Shown one piece after another: positions 32,255-40,176 of a stretch of DNA of 48,052 bases. A program made the translations under genes and the position numbers. The stretch is taken from assembly GCA_900316505.1 (NCBI GenBank), contig ONDH01000005.1, positions 1-48,052 of the forward strand, in the 5' to 3' direction. Source of the stretch: an uncultured Prevotellaceae bacterium. Its GTDB lineage: Bacteria > Bacteroidota > Bacteroidia > Bacteroidales > Bacteroidaceae. The notes beneath the pieces are model-generated. The model searched no databases, was not told the DNA's origin, and saw only the letters and a program-made list of their open reading frames with translations. Each line of letters begins with the position of its first letter. Positions within the stretch are counted from its first letter, which is position 1.

Positions 32255-33037
32255 TCATGGGCATTCATAAAATTCTTGCAATACTTCCAAGGATTTCAAT
32301 TCGGGGAAATTGGGCACATGCAGACGGTAATACTCGTTGAGCACTTGAAGAATGCGCATCCGTTCCCGACGCGACAGACGGAAAAGATGCAAGGTCGCAT
32401 AATCCATACGGAAAAGCACAGGAAGGACACGTGCCTCTTCATTACGCAGAAAATGGGCATGAAGGGGCTGACGCTCACAATACGAACCTGCGAGAAGGTC
32501 GAAGTAGAGTTGAGGGTTAGAGCTCCCTCCAACTCCCCCAAGGGGGAGAGAGGAGTTAGGGTTAAGGTCAAGATTGGGATAGATGCCGATAAAGCGACTG
32601 AGGTGCATAAGGAAAGCCAGATGGAAATTGGCTACTGATGCCGGAGCCTCTGCCAAGTCAAGCCATTGGAGGGAAGATTCGATGTAACGAAACAGGGGTG
32701 CGTTCTCCTTCTCTTCACGCAAGGCTGCAGAAAGGAACTCTGAAAGAAAAAGAGCCAATGTCGATTTGACGGGCGAAAAAGGGAGATCCATATAATTATA
32801 ATAGGTACGCACGTCGGAAGGACGGGGAAGCTTTCCGCCATTCGGAAGCAACTCGGCACTGAACTCCACCATCGAGAGGGGTTGCCAGAAGGACACATTG
32901 CGCACAGAGCGTTTGGCACGCGAAGTGGAAGCCATGAACGACATGCGTCCATGACTCTCGGTGAAGAGGTCGACAATGATGGAGGTGTCACCATATTTCA
33001 CCGTCCGTAACACGATGCCACGAAGCGTTTGTTGCAT
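32255..33037 (-). CDS. recO: DNA repair protein RecO
   Basis: 260 residues. RecO helps load RecA on SSB-coated DNA in gap repair. The N-terminal OB fold is clear (RGIVLRTVKYGDTSIIVDLFTESHGRMSFMASTSR, residues 6-40), followed by the helical domain (YYNYMDLPF ... LFLSEFL). Residues about 158-175 (LNPNSSLPLGGVGGSSNP) come from a GC-rich palindromic element (32513-32563) inserted in frame just before YFDLLAGSY, where homologues have a short loop. The promoter at 33049-33056 is 11 bases from the start, giving a very short leader. Confidence 0.88.
   Translation of the reverse strand: MQQTLRGIVLRTVKYGDTSIIVDLFTESHGRMSFMASTSRAKRSVRNVSFWQPLSMVEFSAELLPNGGKLPRPSDVRTYYNYMDLPFSPVKSTLALFLSEFLSAALREEKENAPLFRYIESSLQWLDLAEAPASVANFHLAFLMHLSRFIGIYPNLDLNPNSSLPLGGVGGSSNPQLYFDLLAGSYCERQPLHAHFLRNEEARVLPVLFRMDYATLHLFRLSRRERMRILQVLNEYYRLHVPNFPELKSLEVLQEFYECP
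32513..32563. repeat. GC-rich palindromic element inside recO
   Basis: Centre CTCCCCC-AA-GGGGGAG (32533-32548), flanked by CTCC and GGAG segments and by GGTTAG / TTAGGG ends. It is translated in frame as SSLPLGGVGGSS. Similar in style to the element in mutY (4727-4811). Confidence 0.65.
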
Positions 33038-33048
33038 AAAACAATGTG

Positions 33049-33056
33049 CAAAAATA
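33049..33056 (-). promoter_or_regulatory. recO promoter box (minus strand)
   Basis: CAAAAATA, read TATTTTTG on the minus strand, 11 bases before the recO start. Confidence 0.45.
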
Positions 33057-33064
33057 ATGAAAAG

Positions 33065-33095
33065 TCGGGAGTTGGGAGTCAGAAGACAGGAGTTT
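33065..33095. repeat. Single heptamer arm beside recO
   Basis: GTCGGGA, GTTGGGA, GTCAGAA, GACAGGA, GTT in tandem (33065-33095), between the recO promoter and the tRNA-Glu promoter. No matching second arm is seen. Confidence 0.7.
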
Positions 33096-33129
33096 TTTGC
33101 AAGAGGAAGTAAAAAAAGTCCTCTTTTAT

Positions 33130-33160
33130 TTTGTAGTGTCTAAAATTTGCACTACCTTTG
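33130..33160 (+). promoter_or_regulatory. tRNA-Glu promoter (TTTG-19-TACCTTTG)
   Basis: TTTG at 33130-33133, a 19-base spacer, TACCTTTG at 33153-33160: an exact match to the Bacteroidetes housekeeping promoter. It lies 30 bases before the tRNA. Confidence 0.85.
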
Positions 33161-33190
33161 CACTCGCAATTTGAAAAAGTTGCTCAGGTT

Positions 33191-33265
33191 GGCCCGTTCG
33201 TCTATCGGCTAGGACGAGAGATTTTCATTCTCTAAAGAGGAGTTCGACTCTCCTACGGGCTACCA
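33191..33265 (+). tRNA. tRNA-Glu (TTC)
   Basis: Acceptor GGCCCGT/ACGGGCT (G1-U72 wobble); anticodon stem AGAGA/TCTCT with loop TTTTCAT and anticodon TTC; T arm GGAGTTCGACTCTCC; CCA encoded (33263-33265). Heptamer repeat E starts 5 bases after it, and rpsT follows. Confidence 0.94.
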
Positions 33266-33270
33266 AAAAA

Positions 33271-33368
33271 GTTGACAATTGAAAGTTGACAATTGACAAT
33301 TCCATGCGGAATGTTTGCCTTAGGCACAATCGCGTGAGCCCAATTATCAATTCTCAATTCTCAATTTT
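33271..33368. repeat. Heptamer-armed inverted repeat E
   Basis: The left arm is GTTGACA, ATTGAAA, GTTGACA, ATTGACA, ATT (33271-33301). The right arm on the minus strand is ATTGAGA, ATTGAGA, ATTGATA, ATT (33342-33365). Inner arms pair at 19 of 23 positions. The 40-base spacer carries CCATGCGGAATG and ATCGCGTGAGCC, nearly the same as in repeat D, plus a small hairpin TGCC-TTA-GGCA. The right arm runs into seven T residues, so as RNA it could terminate the tRNA-Glu transcript. Confidence 0.85.
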
Positions 33369-33458
33369 TTTAAGGAGATGGGTGCGAGGTCACAGCGCCA
33401 TACCACATCGGACTCCTACAACAATCATTTTTTATTCAACAATTAAAATCAAAAACAA

Positions 33459-33710
33459 ATGGCACATCACAAGTCATGTTTGAAGCGCATCCGTCAAAAC
33501 GAAAAGCGCAGACTTCACAACCGCTACTACGCAAAGACAATGCGTAACTTCCTCCGCGACATTCGCAACGAGAAAGACAAGGCAACCGCTCAGGAAATGT
33601 TCCCAAAACTCCAGAAGATGCTTGACAAGCTCGCTAAGCAGAACATCATCCACTGGAAGAAGGCTGCCAACCTCAAGTCAAACACAGCTAAGCTGATTGC
33701 AAAGCTCTAA
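33459..33710 (+). CDS. rpsT: 30S ribosomal protein S20
   Basis: 83 residues, full length: [26 protein letters not shown] at the start, then [18 protein letters not shown]20 binds 16S rRNA early in 30S assembly. I see no TAnnTTTG box between the tRNA-Glu gene and this start, so it may be read from the tRNA-Glu promoter through repeat E, which would then act as an attenuator. The 90 bases upstream of the ATG could form a leader. A strong terminator follows at 33764. Confidence 0.96.
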   Translation: MAHHKSCLKRIRQNEKRRLHNRYYAKTMRNFLRDIRNEKDKATAQEMFPKLQKMLDKLAKQNIIHWKKAANLKSNTAKLIAKL

Positions 33711-33763
33711 GTTTGCACACAAAACCAGAACTATTTAGACATAGCTAAATATTCGATAGAGAT

Positions 33764-33799
33764 AAAGGTCGGAACTCTCATGAGTATTCCGACCTTTTT
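33764..33799 (+). terminator. rpsT intrinsic terminator
   Basis: AAAGGTCGGAA (33764-33774) pairs with TTCCGACCTTT (33787-33797) around 12 bases; the T tract runs to 33799. Confidence 0.88.
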
Positions 33800-33872
33800 C
33801 ATGCCTTTTTCGAGCCAAAAACACCTGTTTGAAACTTTTTTCCCCGTAGGGGAACTTTTCTTTGTTTTTCTT

Positions 33873-33903
33873 TTTGTCATGTCAAAGAAAAATCGTAACT
33901 TTG
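33873..33903 (+). promoter_or_regulatory. gyrB promoter (TTTG-19-TAACTTTG)
   Basis: TTTG at 33873-33876, a 19-base spacer, TAACTTTG at 33896-33903; 25 bases before the gyrB start. Confidence 0.85.
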
Positions 33904-33928
33904 TAACGTTTAAAAGAGAATATAAAAA

Positions 33929-35905
33929 ATGGATGAAACACAGATGAACGGGGCGAATTACTCCGCCAGTAACATCCAAGTCCTCGAGGGCTTGGAGGCT
34001 GTAAGAAAACGCCCCGCGATGTATATCGGCGACATCAGCGAGAAAGGTCTGCACCACCTCGTTTATGAAACTGTCGATAACTCTATCGATGAGGCTTTGG
34101 CAGGTTTCTGTACACACATCGAAGTAACAATCAACGAAGACAATTCTATCACCGTACAGGACAACGGACGTGGTATCCCTGTGGATATGCACGAGAAAGA
34201 GCATCGCAGTGCCCTCGAAGTGGTAATGACCGTGCTGCACGCCGGTGGTAAGTTCGACAAGGGCTCCTACAAGGTGTCGGGCGGTCTGCACGGCGTGGGT
34301 GTGAGTTGTGTGAACGCACTTTCGAAGCACATGACCTCACAGGTGTTCCGCGATGGCAAGGTGTATCAACAGGAATACGAAAAGGGTAAGCCACTCTACG
34401 ACGTGAAGGTGGTAGGCGAAACAGAGTTGCGAGGTACTCGTCAGCAGTTCTGGCCAGATAACAGCATCTTCATCACGACAACGTATAAATATGACATCCT
34501 GGCGAACCGTATGCGCGAACTTGCCTATCTGAATGCAGGTATCAAGATCACGCTGACAGATATGCGTCTGGACAAGAACGCCGAGGTGGGCATCGAGGGC
34601 ATCCGTCAGGAGGTCTTCCATAGCGAAGGTGGTCTGAAGGATTTCGTGCGTTATATCGACTCTACTCGCACCTGCCTGTTCGACGACGTGATTTACCTGA
34701 ACACAGAGAAGCAGAACACGCCTATCGAAGTGGCTATCATGTATAACACTTCATACAGCGAGAACATCCACTCATACGTTAACAACATCAACACCATCGA
34801 GGGTGGTACACACCTGCAAGGTTTCCGTACTGCACTGACACGCGTGCTGAAGAAGTATGCTGACGACAACAAGATTACGGAGAAGCTGGAGAAGCAGAAG
34901 ATTGAAATCAGTGGTGAAGACTTCCGCGAAGGACTTACCGCAGTCATCAGCGTGAAGGTGGCTGAGCCTCAGTTTGAAGGACAGACCAAGACTAAGCTGG
35001 GTAACAGCGAGGTGGCTGGTGCTGTGCAGCAAGCTGTGGGTGAAGCATTGACCTACTATCTGGAGGAACATCCAAAGGAAGCCAAGATGGTCATTGACAA
35101 GGTGGTGCTGGCTGCAGAGGCTCGTGTAGCTGCCCGTGCTGCCCGTGAGAAGGTGCAGCGCAAGAACCCGATGACAGGTGGTGGTCTGCCAGGCAAATTG
35201 GCTGACTGCTCTGACAAGGATGCGGCTAACTGCGAGATGTTCATCGTCGAGGGTGACTCTGCAGGTGGTTCTGCCAAGCAGGGACGTGACCGCCACTTCC
35301 AAGCCATCCTCCCTATCCGTGGTAAGATTTTCAATGTGGAGCGCGTAAAATGGCATCAGGCATTCGAGCACGAAGAAGTGAACAACATCTTCCAGGCGCT
35401 TGGTGTGAAGTTCGGACTGAACCCTGAAGACCAGAAGGAAGCCAACTACGAAAAGCTGCGTTACTATAAGACCATCATCATGACCGATGCCGATGTCGAT
35501 GGTTCACACATCGACACATTGCTCATGACACTGTTCTTCCGCTTCCTGCCACAACTCATCCGTGACGGACGTCTCTATATCGCCACTCCCCCACTCTACA
35601 AGTGCACAAAGGGCAAGGTGAGCGAATATTGCTACGACGAGGCAGCCCTCCAACGCTTCATCGACACCTATGGTGAAGGCTCAGAGGACAAGATCAAGGT
35701 GCAGCGATATAAAGGTCTTGGTGAGATGAACCCAGAACAGCTCTGGGAGACCACTATGAACCCCGAAACGCGCCTTCTGAAGCAAGTTACCATCGATGAT
35801 GCAGCAGAGGCTGACTACACCTTCTCCATGCTCATGGGCGAGGACGTAGGTCCACGTCGTGAGTTCATCGAGAAGAACGCAACCTATGCGAACATCGACG
35901 CATAA
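33929..35905 (+). CDS. gyrB: DNA gyrase subunit B
   Basis: 658 residues. The ATPase subunit of gyrase. The GHKL ATP-binding domain is clear: VLEGLEAVRKRPAMYIGD, DNSIDEA, DNGRGIPVD, GGLHGVGVS. A transducer domain follows. The TOPRIM domain has EGDSAGGSAKQGRDR and DADVDGSHI, holding the Glu and Asp residues for magnesium. The C-terminus has KGLGEMNPEQLWETTM. Length near that of other Bacteroidales GyrB. The frame starts at 33929, shortly after the promoter. Heptamer repeat F begins 4 bases after the stop. Confidence 0.97.
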   Translation: MDETQMNGANYSASNIQVLEGLEAVRKRPAMYIGDISEKGLHHLVYETVDNSIDEALAGFCTHIEVTINEDNSITVQDNGRGIPVDMHEKEHRSALEVVMTVLHAGGKFDKGSYKVSGGLHGVGVSCVNALSKHMTSQVFRDGKVYQQEYEKGKPLYDVKVVGETELRGTRQQFWPDNSIFITTTYKYDILANRMRELAYLNAGIKITLTDMRLDKNAEVGIEGIRQEVFHSEGGLKDFVRYIDSTRTCLFDDVIYLNTEKQNTPIEVAIMYNTSYSENIHSYVNNINTIEGGTHLQGFRTALTRVLKKYADDNKITEKLEKQKIEISGEDFREGLTAVISVKVAEPQFEGQTKTKLGNSEVAGAVQQAVGEALTYYLEEHPKEAKMVIDKVVLAAEARVAARAAREKVQRKNPMTGGGLPGKLADCSDKDAANCEMFIVEGDSAGGSAKQGRDRHFQAILPIRGKIFNVERVKWHQAFEHEEVNNIFQALGVKFGLNPEDQKEANYEKLRYYKTIIMTDADVDGSHIDTLLMTLFFRFLPQLIRDGRLYIATPPLYKCTKGKVSEYCYDEAALQRFIDTYGEGSEDKIKVQRYKGLGEMNPEQLWETTMNPETRLLKQVTIDDAAEADYTFSMLMGEDVGPRREFIEKNATYANIDA

Positions 35906-35909
35906 TCGC

Positions 35910-36008
35910 ATTTACAATTTGGTCAGTTACAATTTACCATTAGCCTAACGCGGTGTTCCCAAACAACCCGCATGAAAATGGGGAACGGTAAATAATCCAA
36001 TTGTAAAT
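35910..36008. repeat. Heptamer-armed inverted repeat F
   Basis: Left units: ATTTACA, ATTTGGT, CAGTTACA (8), ATTTACC, ATT (35910-35941). Right units on the minus strand: ATTTACA, ATTGGATT (8), ATTTACC, GTTCCCC, ATT (35977-36008). Both arms contain one 8-base unit. The spacer, on the minus strand, reads CATGCGGGTTG ... CCGCGTTAGGC, the core of repeats D and E in the opposite orientation. Confidence 0.75.
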
Positions 36009-36045
36009 CACACGAACATTTCATTCAATTCTTACATATATTCTC

Positions 36046-36095
36046 GTGCCGACCATCCAGAAGTGATTCTAACCGAGTCGGCACATCTTTTTTTT
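36046..36095 (+). terminator. gyrB terminator
   Basis: GTGCCGAC (36046-36053) pairs with GTCGGCAC (36077-36084), followed by a run of T residues at 36088-36095. Confidence 0.7.
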
Positions 36096-36161
36096 GTAAA
36101 AGATAACGTGTAAAGAAAACGTGAGTTCGGCATAAGAGATAGTTACTTTATTGCGGCAAGC

Positions 36162-36237
36162 CGCAACAATAACTCAATTCCTCACATCGAGCGGACATTC
36201 GCAACAATAACTGAACACACTACATCGAGCGGGCATT
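36162..36237. repeat. Two tandem 38-bp direct repeats
   Basis: 36162-36199 and 36200-36237 are adjacent 38-base copies. Both start CGCAACAATAACT and end ACATCGAGCGG(A/G)CATT; the middle differs at several positions. The first copy overlaps the palindrome TTGCGGC-AA-GCCGCAA, shared with the uxuA-uxuB element. Confidence 0.75.
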
Positions 36238-36253
36238 AAAAGAAAGAGAGAAC

Positions 36254-36292
36254 AAAAAGGTCGGGGCATTTCCGTGATGGAGATGCCCCGAC
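36254..36292 (-). terminator. ftsZ terminator, end of the dcw cluster
   Basis: A 14-bp stem (36260-36273 with 36279-36292, one G-U) and a 5-base loop; on the minus strand a T tract follows. Confidence 0.8.
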
Positions 36293-36357
36293 TGTTATAT
36301 GAGATTTGATGATCCTATCAAATGATAGTACGCTATTCTCTTTCTGAGGGATGAAAA

Positions 36358-37671
36358 TTAGCTGAACAGAATCGTTGTTCCCGGCTCTACCGCATTGTTA
36401 CGATTGGTACCAATGTCTGTGAGTTGACGCAGCGTCTCTTTTGAACGCTTGTAGGTTGGAGAAGTCTCCACCATACTGATGACATCCTCATTGTCCAAAT
36501 CTTCCTCTCTGAAGATATAGCTATACAATGGACGAAGAATACGGCTCTGATTCTTGCCAGGACCATAGATGGTCTCACGACGGTGAGCACGCTCAGCCTC
36601 TTGTTCAGCACGCTCAGCATCACGCTGCTGTTGCTCTTTATCACGTGCCATCAAGCGGTTATTCATATCCTCCGAATCAATGTCTTCGACACCAAAACCG
36701 GTAGCAAGGATAGTGATCTTCACTTGATCTGTCAATGATGGGTCAACCGAAAGTCCCCATTTGGTTTCCACATCATCTCGCTTGATCTTCGCCATAAACT
36801 CATGCACCTCGTTCATCTCGTCCATCATCAAGGCGCTTGTGCCTTCACCAGCCTCATCTGGCACCGATATACGAAGCAGAATCTTGTTGGCACGATAAAT
36901 ATCCCTGTCATTGAGCAACGGTGAATTCAAGGCATCTTCAATACCCTTTGTCACGCGGTTCTCACCTGAACCATAACCTGTGCTCATAATAGCCACTCCA
37001 CCATCTTTCAAAACGGTGCTGACATCGTTGAAGTCAAGGTTGATGACTCCATGCATCGTAATGATTTCAGCGATGGAACGTGCAGCATTACACAACGTGT
37101 CGTCAGCTTTGGCAAAAGCTTTGATGACCGTGAAGTCTTGGTAAATCTCACGCAGACGTTCGTTGTTGATGACCAACAATGCGTCAACATTCTTGCTCAT
37201 CTCCTCCACACCATCCAAGGCCTGGTCAATCTTCTTGTTACCCTCCCAACGGAAAGGAATGGTCACAATACCAACTGTAAGGATACCCATGTCCTTGGCA
37301 GTCTTGGCAATGAGAGGAGCAGCACCAGTACCTGTACCACCTCCCATACCAGCCGTGATGAAGGCCATCTTCGTACCATCCGAGAGCATGCTCTTAATGG
37401 CCTCTATGGACTCCTCTGTGGCTTTTCGGGCCTTATCAGGACGGTTGCCAGCACCAAGACCTTCGCTACCCAACTGAATCTTTTCAGGCACAGGTGAGTC
37501 TTGAAGGGCCTTGTTGTCCGTGTTACATACTACAAATGTGACATCATGAATGCCCTCATTGTACATATGGTTGACAGCATTACTACCACCGCCGCCAACG
37601 CCTATCACCTTAATAATGCTTGTGGCGCCTTTCGCAAAGTTGAAAACACCAATGTCTTCGTTATCTGCCAT
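36358..37671 (-). CDS. ftsZ: Cell division protein FtsZ
   Basis: 437 residues. The tubulin-like GTPase that forms the division ring. The N-terminal loop VGGGGSNAVNHM, the tubulin signature GGGTGTGAAPLIAK and the T7-region NLDFNDVSTVL are all visible. After about residue 320 a charged linker (DKEQQQRDAERAEQEAERAHRR) leads to a tail with TSPTYKR, which matches the Bacteroidales pattern; the last segment, NNAVEPGTTILFS, is unusual. The tail binds FtsA. Last gene of the cluster. Confidence 0.96.
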   Translation of the reverse strand: MADNEDIGVFNFAKGATSIIKVIGVGGGGSNAVNHMYNEGIHDVTFVVCNTDNKALQDSPVPEKIQLGSEGLGAGNRPDKARKATEESIEAIKSMLSDGTKMAFITAGMGGGTGTGAAPLIAKTAKDMGILTVGIVTIPFRWEGNKKIDQALDGVEEMSKNVDALLVINNERLREIYQDFTVIKAFAKADDTLCNAARSIAEIITMHGVINLDFNDVSTVLKDGGVAIMSTGYGSGENRVTKGIEDALNSPLLNDRDIYRANKILLRISVPDEAGEGTSALMMDEMNEVHEFMAKIKRDDVETKWGLSVDPSLTDQVKITILATGFGVEDIDSEDMNNRLMARDKEQQQRDAERAEQEAERAHRRETIYGPGKNQSRILRPLYSYIFREEDLDNEDVISMVETSPTYKRSKETLRQLTDIGTNRNNAVEPGTTILFS

Positions 37672-37689
37672 ATCTAATCAGAGTTTTTC

Positions 37690-39318
37690 TTAGTTATTAT
37701 CTTCGCTAACGATGTCTGAAATCCACCCCTTCGTGCGGCCCCAGAAGCTATTCTCCTTATTTGCCTTATTCACGCTGGTTGTCAGTTCATCCACAGCCAC
37801 CTTCAAGAGCTCTGCCAAGTCTGCACCTTCTTTCAGGCTCTGCTTGAACTTGTCTTTGCCTTGGAGAGCCTGCGCTGCCTTCTCATACTTTTCGCCAATG
37901 GTTTCATCGAGAATATTCAGCGAGAGGTCTTTTGCACGCAGACGCACTTTCTTGTCGCTGCCGTACTTCTTCACCTCTTCGTTCTGTTTCCTCACCTTGT
38001 CGATAGCAGAACGAATCTCCGACTTGATGCCGTCGAAGGCAATGGCATCCTGTTCCTCAGCTTTGGCAGCAGCCTCCGCTTCTTCCTGACGCTTACGACG
38101 CTCTTCGTCTTTCGTCTGCTGGTCAAAGATATCAGGAGCACGTCCTATGTCTTCTCCACCACAAGGAACTGTGCCTGCAAGGAGAAGGGAAATAATCGTA
38201 GTGGTTTCCACACTGTCCATGGAGAAGTTCGATGCATTCGATGTCTTCACCACTATTTGATTGACCTTGTTAGCAACACGCACCTTATCAATCTTCGTAT
38301 TCTTTGTAAATGCCTTGACAATGTTCTTCATATTGCTGCCACCACCAGTGATGACAATACCTGCCAACAACTTACCACTATAGTCGGAATTGATAATCTG
38401 GCTGCTGACATTTGCAATAATCTCACCCATACGTGACTCCGCCACGGTCTTGATGGTGTTGACATCTATCTGACGACCGTCCGATGTGGTGTAATACTGA
38501 GTTTCTGATTCCTCTGAAGCTTCAAACTCCTGACATGCATCACCATACTTCAATTTGACATCTTCTGTCTCAGCCTCATCAATAGGCAAAGTGGAGAGGT
38601 CCTTGTTGATGTTGTTACTTCCCAGCGGAATCGTCACAAGATAACGCACAATGTTATTCTTATACACAACCAAAGTTGTGGTGTCAGCACCTAAGTCAAT
38701 CAATGCACATCCCGAACGCTTTTCTGCATCTGTCAACACGTTGTTGGCCAGCTGAAGTGGAGAAATCAACCCTTCTGCAATATCCACGCCTACATTTGCA
38801 AACACCGTATCAATATTGGTACGAAGGTTGGTCTTCGCAATCACATCCAAGAACTCACCTTCTATGTTGGTTCCCATCACACCCACAGGGTCAGCAATCA
38901 CACTCGAATCCACCACATACTCCTGGGGGAAGTTTTCCAACACCTCATAGTCGTTGAAAGGAATCTCATAGCTTTCTTGACGAATTGCATCAATCGCCTC
39001 ATTCGTGATGTAACTCTGAGTCAGCAGATTACGCTTAATGATGCACTTGTAGGAACGCATCGACTGACCACCCAAACCCACATAAGCACGGGTGATTTTC
39101 GTCTTGAGCACAGCCTCCAACTTCGCAATGATGGTATTCACACTCTGATAGGTCTTCTCGATGTTATAAACGACACCCCTCTTCACGCATCCCGCAGTCT
39201 TTTCCTCTGCGTATGCGAGAATATGCATCGTTCCATCCTTTTTCTTACCTGCTATGCCCGAAATCTTGGAAGAACCAAGTTCGATTGCAACGATGAAATC
39301 TTTATCAGAATTTGTCAT
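37690..39318 (-). CDS. ftsA: Cell division protein FtsA
   Basis: 542 residues. An actin-like ATPase that tethers FtsZ to the membrane. Motifs: FIVAIELGSSKISGIAG at the N-terminus, CALIDLGADTTTLVVY (phosphate 2) and GIVITGGGSNMKNIV. After about residue 400 there is an extension with a charged coiled segment (KDEERRKRQEEAEAAAKAEEQ) and a long helical region, making it over 100 residues longer than E. coli FtsA; such extensions occur in Bacteroidetes. The end, SFWGRTKGWISDIVSEDNN, should be the amphipathic membrane-targeting helix. Confidence 0.94.
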   Translation of the reverse strand: MTNSDKDFIVAIELGSSKISGIAGKKKDGTMHILAYAEEKTAGCVKRGVVYNIEKTYQSVNTIIAKLEAVLKTKITRAYVGLGGQSMRSYKCIIKRNLLTQSYITNEAIDAIRQESYEIPFNDYEVLENFPQEYVVDSSVIADPVGVMGTNIEGEFLDVIAKTNLRTNIDTVFANVGVDIAEGLISPLQLANNVLTDAEKRSGCALIDLGADTTTLVVYKNNIVRYLVTIPLGSNNINKDLSTLPIDEAETEDVKLKYGDACQEFEASEESETQYYTTSDGRQIDVNTIKTVAESRMGEIIANVSSQIINSDYSGKLLAGIVITGGGSNMKNIVKAFTKNTKIDKVRVANKVNQIVVKTSNASNFSMDSVETTTIISLLLAGTVPCGGEDIGRAPDIFDQQTKDEERRKRQEEAEAAAKAEEQDAIAFDGIKSEIRSAIDKVRKQNEEVKKYGSDKKVRLRAKDLSLNILDETIGEKYEKAAQALQGKDKFKQSLKEGADLAELLKVAVDELTTSVNKANKENSFWGRTKGWISDIVSEDNN

Positions 39319-39399
39319 ATCATGTAAAAACTTTGAAGTTATCGTATTTTATCATTTCTTACTTTTCTCCTACGGCTTGACACACAGCAAGACTCCCTG

Positions 39400-40164
39400 T
39401 CAGCGTTTCGTGCAAATAATCTGGTTGTCGTACTCCAAATTCACTCTCGCATATTTCTTCCAGCCCACTGTTCCGACAGCTTTGTCATAGAAGGTTCTGA
39501 GTTTACGTAATTTCTTCTGGTAGTCCTCCAACGCCCCCAGATAGACAATCTGGTCGCCCACTCTCGGCACCAGTTCCACCACACGCTTTCCCTTCCTGTC
39601 CTTCATCACATAAACCTGCTCTATCTGGTTATTCCAGAAATCATCCATCTGCAAGAACTGACCAAACTCAGCCAACTCCTTGCTGGCATACTTCTCATCA
39701 ATGTTACCAGATGCCACCACCAAATTCGTGGCATTGTTTCTATTGGGGATAATCTTACCCTGCGCATCCACAAAGTAACCGTCCTTACCATCAGGAATCA
39801 CAAAGATGACCGGCACCCTCTGCTCCACACTCACACAAAGCTTTCCATTTGCAGACTTATAGCATTCCACCTTTGAGATAAATTCATTCTTACGAATGGT
39901 CTCCTCTATCTTCTCCGTATCCACATCCTTCATCAGCATGCCTTTAGGATACACATTCGCGTTCTTCAGCATCTTCTCAATGTCTCCTGCATCCACAAAA
40001 GCGGAAGCACCATTGTCTTTCTTCACTGCCAGTTCCACCGCCACACAACGCTCCTCATCATCTGGAACAGACAAGAAGAACATCGCATAAACGATGTATG
40101 CCATCAATCCCAATGAGAGTAATGACAACAGCGTAAACTTGACAATTTTGGACATTTTCTTCAT
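39400..40164 (-). CDS. ftsQ: Cell division protein FtsQ
   Basis: 254 residues. Short cytoplasmic start (MKKMSKIVKF), one transmembrane helix (about 10-30), then a periplasmic POTRA-like region (VDAGDIEKMLKNANVYPKGMLM) and a beta domain (ENDER-like: FVIPDGKDGYFVDAQGKII). It links the divisome to FtsW and FtsI. Recognition is helped by position between murC and ftsA. The gap to ftsA is 81 bases. Confidence 0.9.
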   Translation of the reverse strand: MKKMSKIVKFTLLSLLSLGLMAYIVYAMFFLSVPDDEERCVAVELAVKKDNGASAFVDAGDIEKMLKNANVYPKGMLMKDVDTEKIEETIRKNEFISKVECYKSANGKLCVSVEQRVPVIFVIPDGKDGYFVDAQGKIIPNRNNATNLVVASGNIDEKYASKELAEFGQFLQMDDFWNNQIEQVYVMKDRKGKRVVELVPRVGDQIVYLGALEDYQKKLRKLRTFYDKAVGTVGWKKYARVNLEYDNQIICTKR

Positions 40165-40176
40165 TTTTCTCTGATT

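Larger units (their letters stand above)
35906..36357. other. Convergent intergenic region between gyrB and ftsZ
   Basis: 452 bases, no credible gene. In order: repeat F (35910-36008), the gyrB terminator (36046-36095), the palindrome TTGCGGC-AA-GCCGCAA (36151-36166), two 38-bp direct repeats (36162-36237) and the ftsZ terminator (36254-36292). Confidence 0.6.

Noticed and set aside
33369..33420. tRNA-like or riboswitch-like sequence ahead of rpsT
   Set aside because: Some pairing is possible but no cloverleaf or known aptamer pattern could be drawn.
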